From the NCBI GenBank assembly GCA_963741995.1, contig CAVUKI010000007.1, positions 62,001-126,000 of the forward strand: a DNA stretch of 64,000 nt. The letters run 5' to 3'. The position numbers and the translations under genes were made by a program. Under the pieces are notes generated by a model, which saw only the letters and a list, made by a program, of their open reading frames with translations, made no database searches and was not told the DNA's origin. Positions 63,481 through 64,000 of this stretch are shown here, in pieces. Numbering within the stretch: the first letter of the stretch is position 1; each line of letters opens with the position of its first letter. This DNA is from Bog-473 sp963741995 (GTDB taxonomy: Bacteria > Actinomycetota > Acidimicrobiia > Acidimicrobiales > RAAP-2).

Positions 63481-63756
63481 TCAGCCCGCCGCCTGCGCTC
63501 GAACGAGACGGCGCTTCTTCGGCTCGCCCTTTGCGGGCTTTCCTGCCCAGGGGTGTGGGGGGAGGAGCCAGAGGACACCGAGACCGGAGAGGAGACCGAC
63601 GACCAGAGGTTCGTGAAGCGCACGGAACGCGTCGAAGCGACGATCGGGTGAAACGACATGAAGAATCGCCGCGGAGGTCAGCATCGAGCCGAGTGCGACC
63701 GCCAAGACGAAGACCAAGCTGACGATTGCGAGAAGCGTGCTGACGAAGAATCCCAT
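63481..63756 (-). CDS. Small membrane protein
   Basis: ATG 63756 has GAGGAACG upstream. The 91-residue protein has two spans (VSTLLAIVSLVFVLAVALGS, PLVVGLLSGLGVLWLLPP) and a basic C-terminus (AKGEPKKRRLVRAQ). No family is recognised. It lies upstream of the surface-protein operon on the same strand. Confidence 0.6.
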   Translation of the reverse strand: MGFFVSTLLAIVSLVFVLAVALGSMLTSAAILHVVSPDRRFDAFRALHEPLVVGLLSGLGVLWLLPPHPWAGKPAKGEPKKRRLVRAQAAG

Positions 63757-64000
63757 TCGTTCCTCGGACGCTGGCGGGGAGTGCGTGGCGCGATACCGGC
63801 AGGGCCGGTGTACTGCCGGGACCAGCTCGTCTACGTCGAGAGCAACCGGGCGGTCATGAACAGAGAAGTGATGACGCCTGTTCTCTGGGTGGGCAGGCAG
63901 AGCGTGGGCGTCGTCCATGGACGTCGCGCCATGCGTCGATCCATCCCGTGAAAGAGCCGCCATCTCTCTACCGCCTGCGATTGATATAAGTGAGCGGTTG

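Overview
The window is high-GC bacterial DNA with frequent GTG/TTG starts and many 4-bp ATGA/GTGA gene overlaps. The gene content points to an actinobacterium: an M. tuberculosis-type mec-cysO-cysM sulfur-carrier cluster, an Lsr2-like protein, a DUF2510 membrane protein, a SCO4226-like/cyclase fusion and several TetR regulators. Secreted proteins with GYW-L/ASDGG-type repeats and a monoderm-style type IV pilus locus fit an Acidimicrobiia-like lineage. That lineage is an inference, because no rRNA is present.

Layout. 1-3450: partial ABC ATPase, cysM-cysO-mec (minus), smpB and tmRNA (plus). 3400-11300: accessory and metabolic genes (TetR/tautomerase, enoyl-CoA hydratase, MDR reductase, Ni-binding-like/adenylate cyclase fusion, FAD monooxygenase-like protein) and two HNH endonuclease relics. 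11400-19110: secreted Ig/propeller-like protein, a TetR-SRPBCC-metallo-beta-lactamase module, a DUF5666-like anchored protein and an ABC exporter. 19449-27400: SWIM-SNF2 helicase, SDR and DapB-like pair, PhyH dioxygenase, zinc alcohol dehydrogenase. 27400-34720: secreted six-hairpin glycosidase-like protein, HtrA-type protease, DUF2510 protein, Lsr2, DinB-like protein.

34700-51280 is the core of the window, a type IV pilus locus: a large pseudopilin, a 1,689-residue prepilin with an Ig/invasin-like repeat shaft, a PilX-like protein with IPT/TIG domains, PilB, PilC, pilin 1, PilT, a DUF429 protein, pilin 2 and the prepilin peptidase. The three larger minor-pilin-like proteins look built to carry adhesive domains on the pilus; PilB extends it, PilT retracts it and the peptidase matures all prepilins. 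PilB and both pilin genes have structured leaders.

51600-63760 is a surface-protein region on the minus strand. It holds TasA/SipW-like exported proteins, an Ig-repeat plus RTX-like protein, a large Ig/glycine-rich protein, and decayed copies of that protein interleaved with a small acidic gene and an integrase remnant.

Many otherwise well-conserved genes carry single-base frameshifts (cysM, HNH, enoyl-CoA hydratase, phyH, pilT, adhesins). This suggests uncorrected indels in the assembly at least as strongly as real gene decay.
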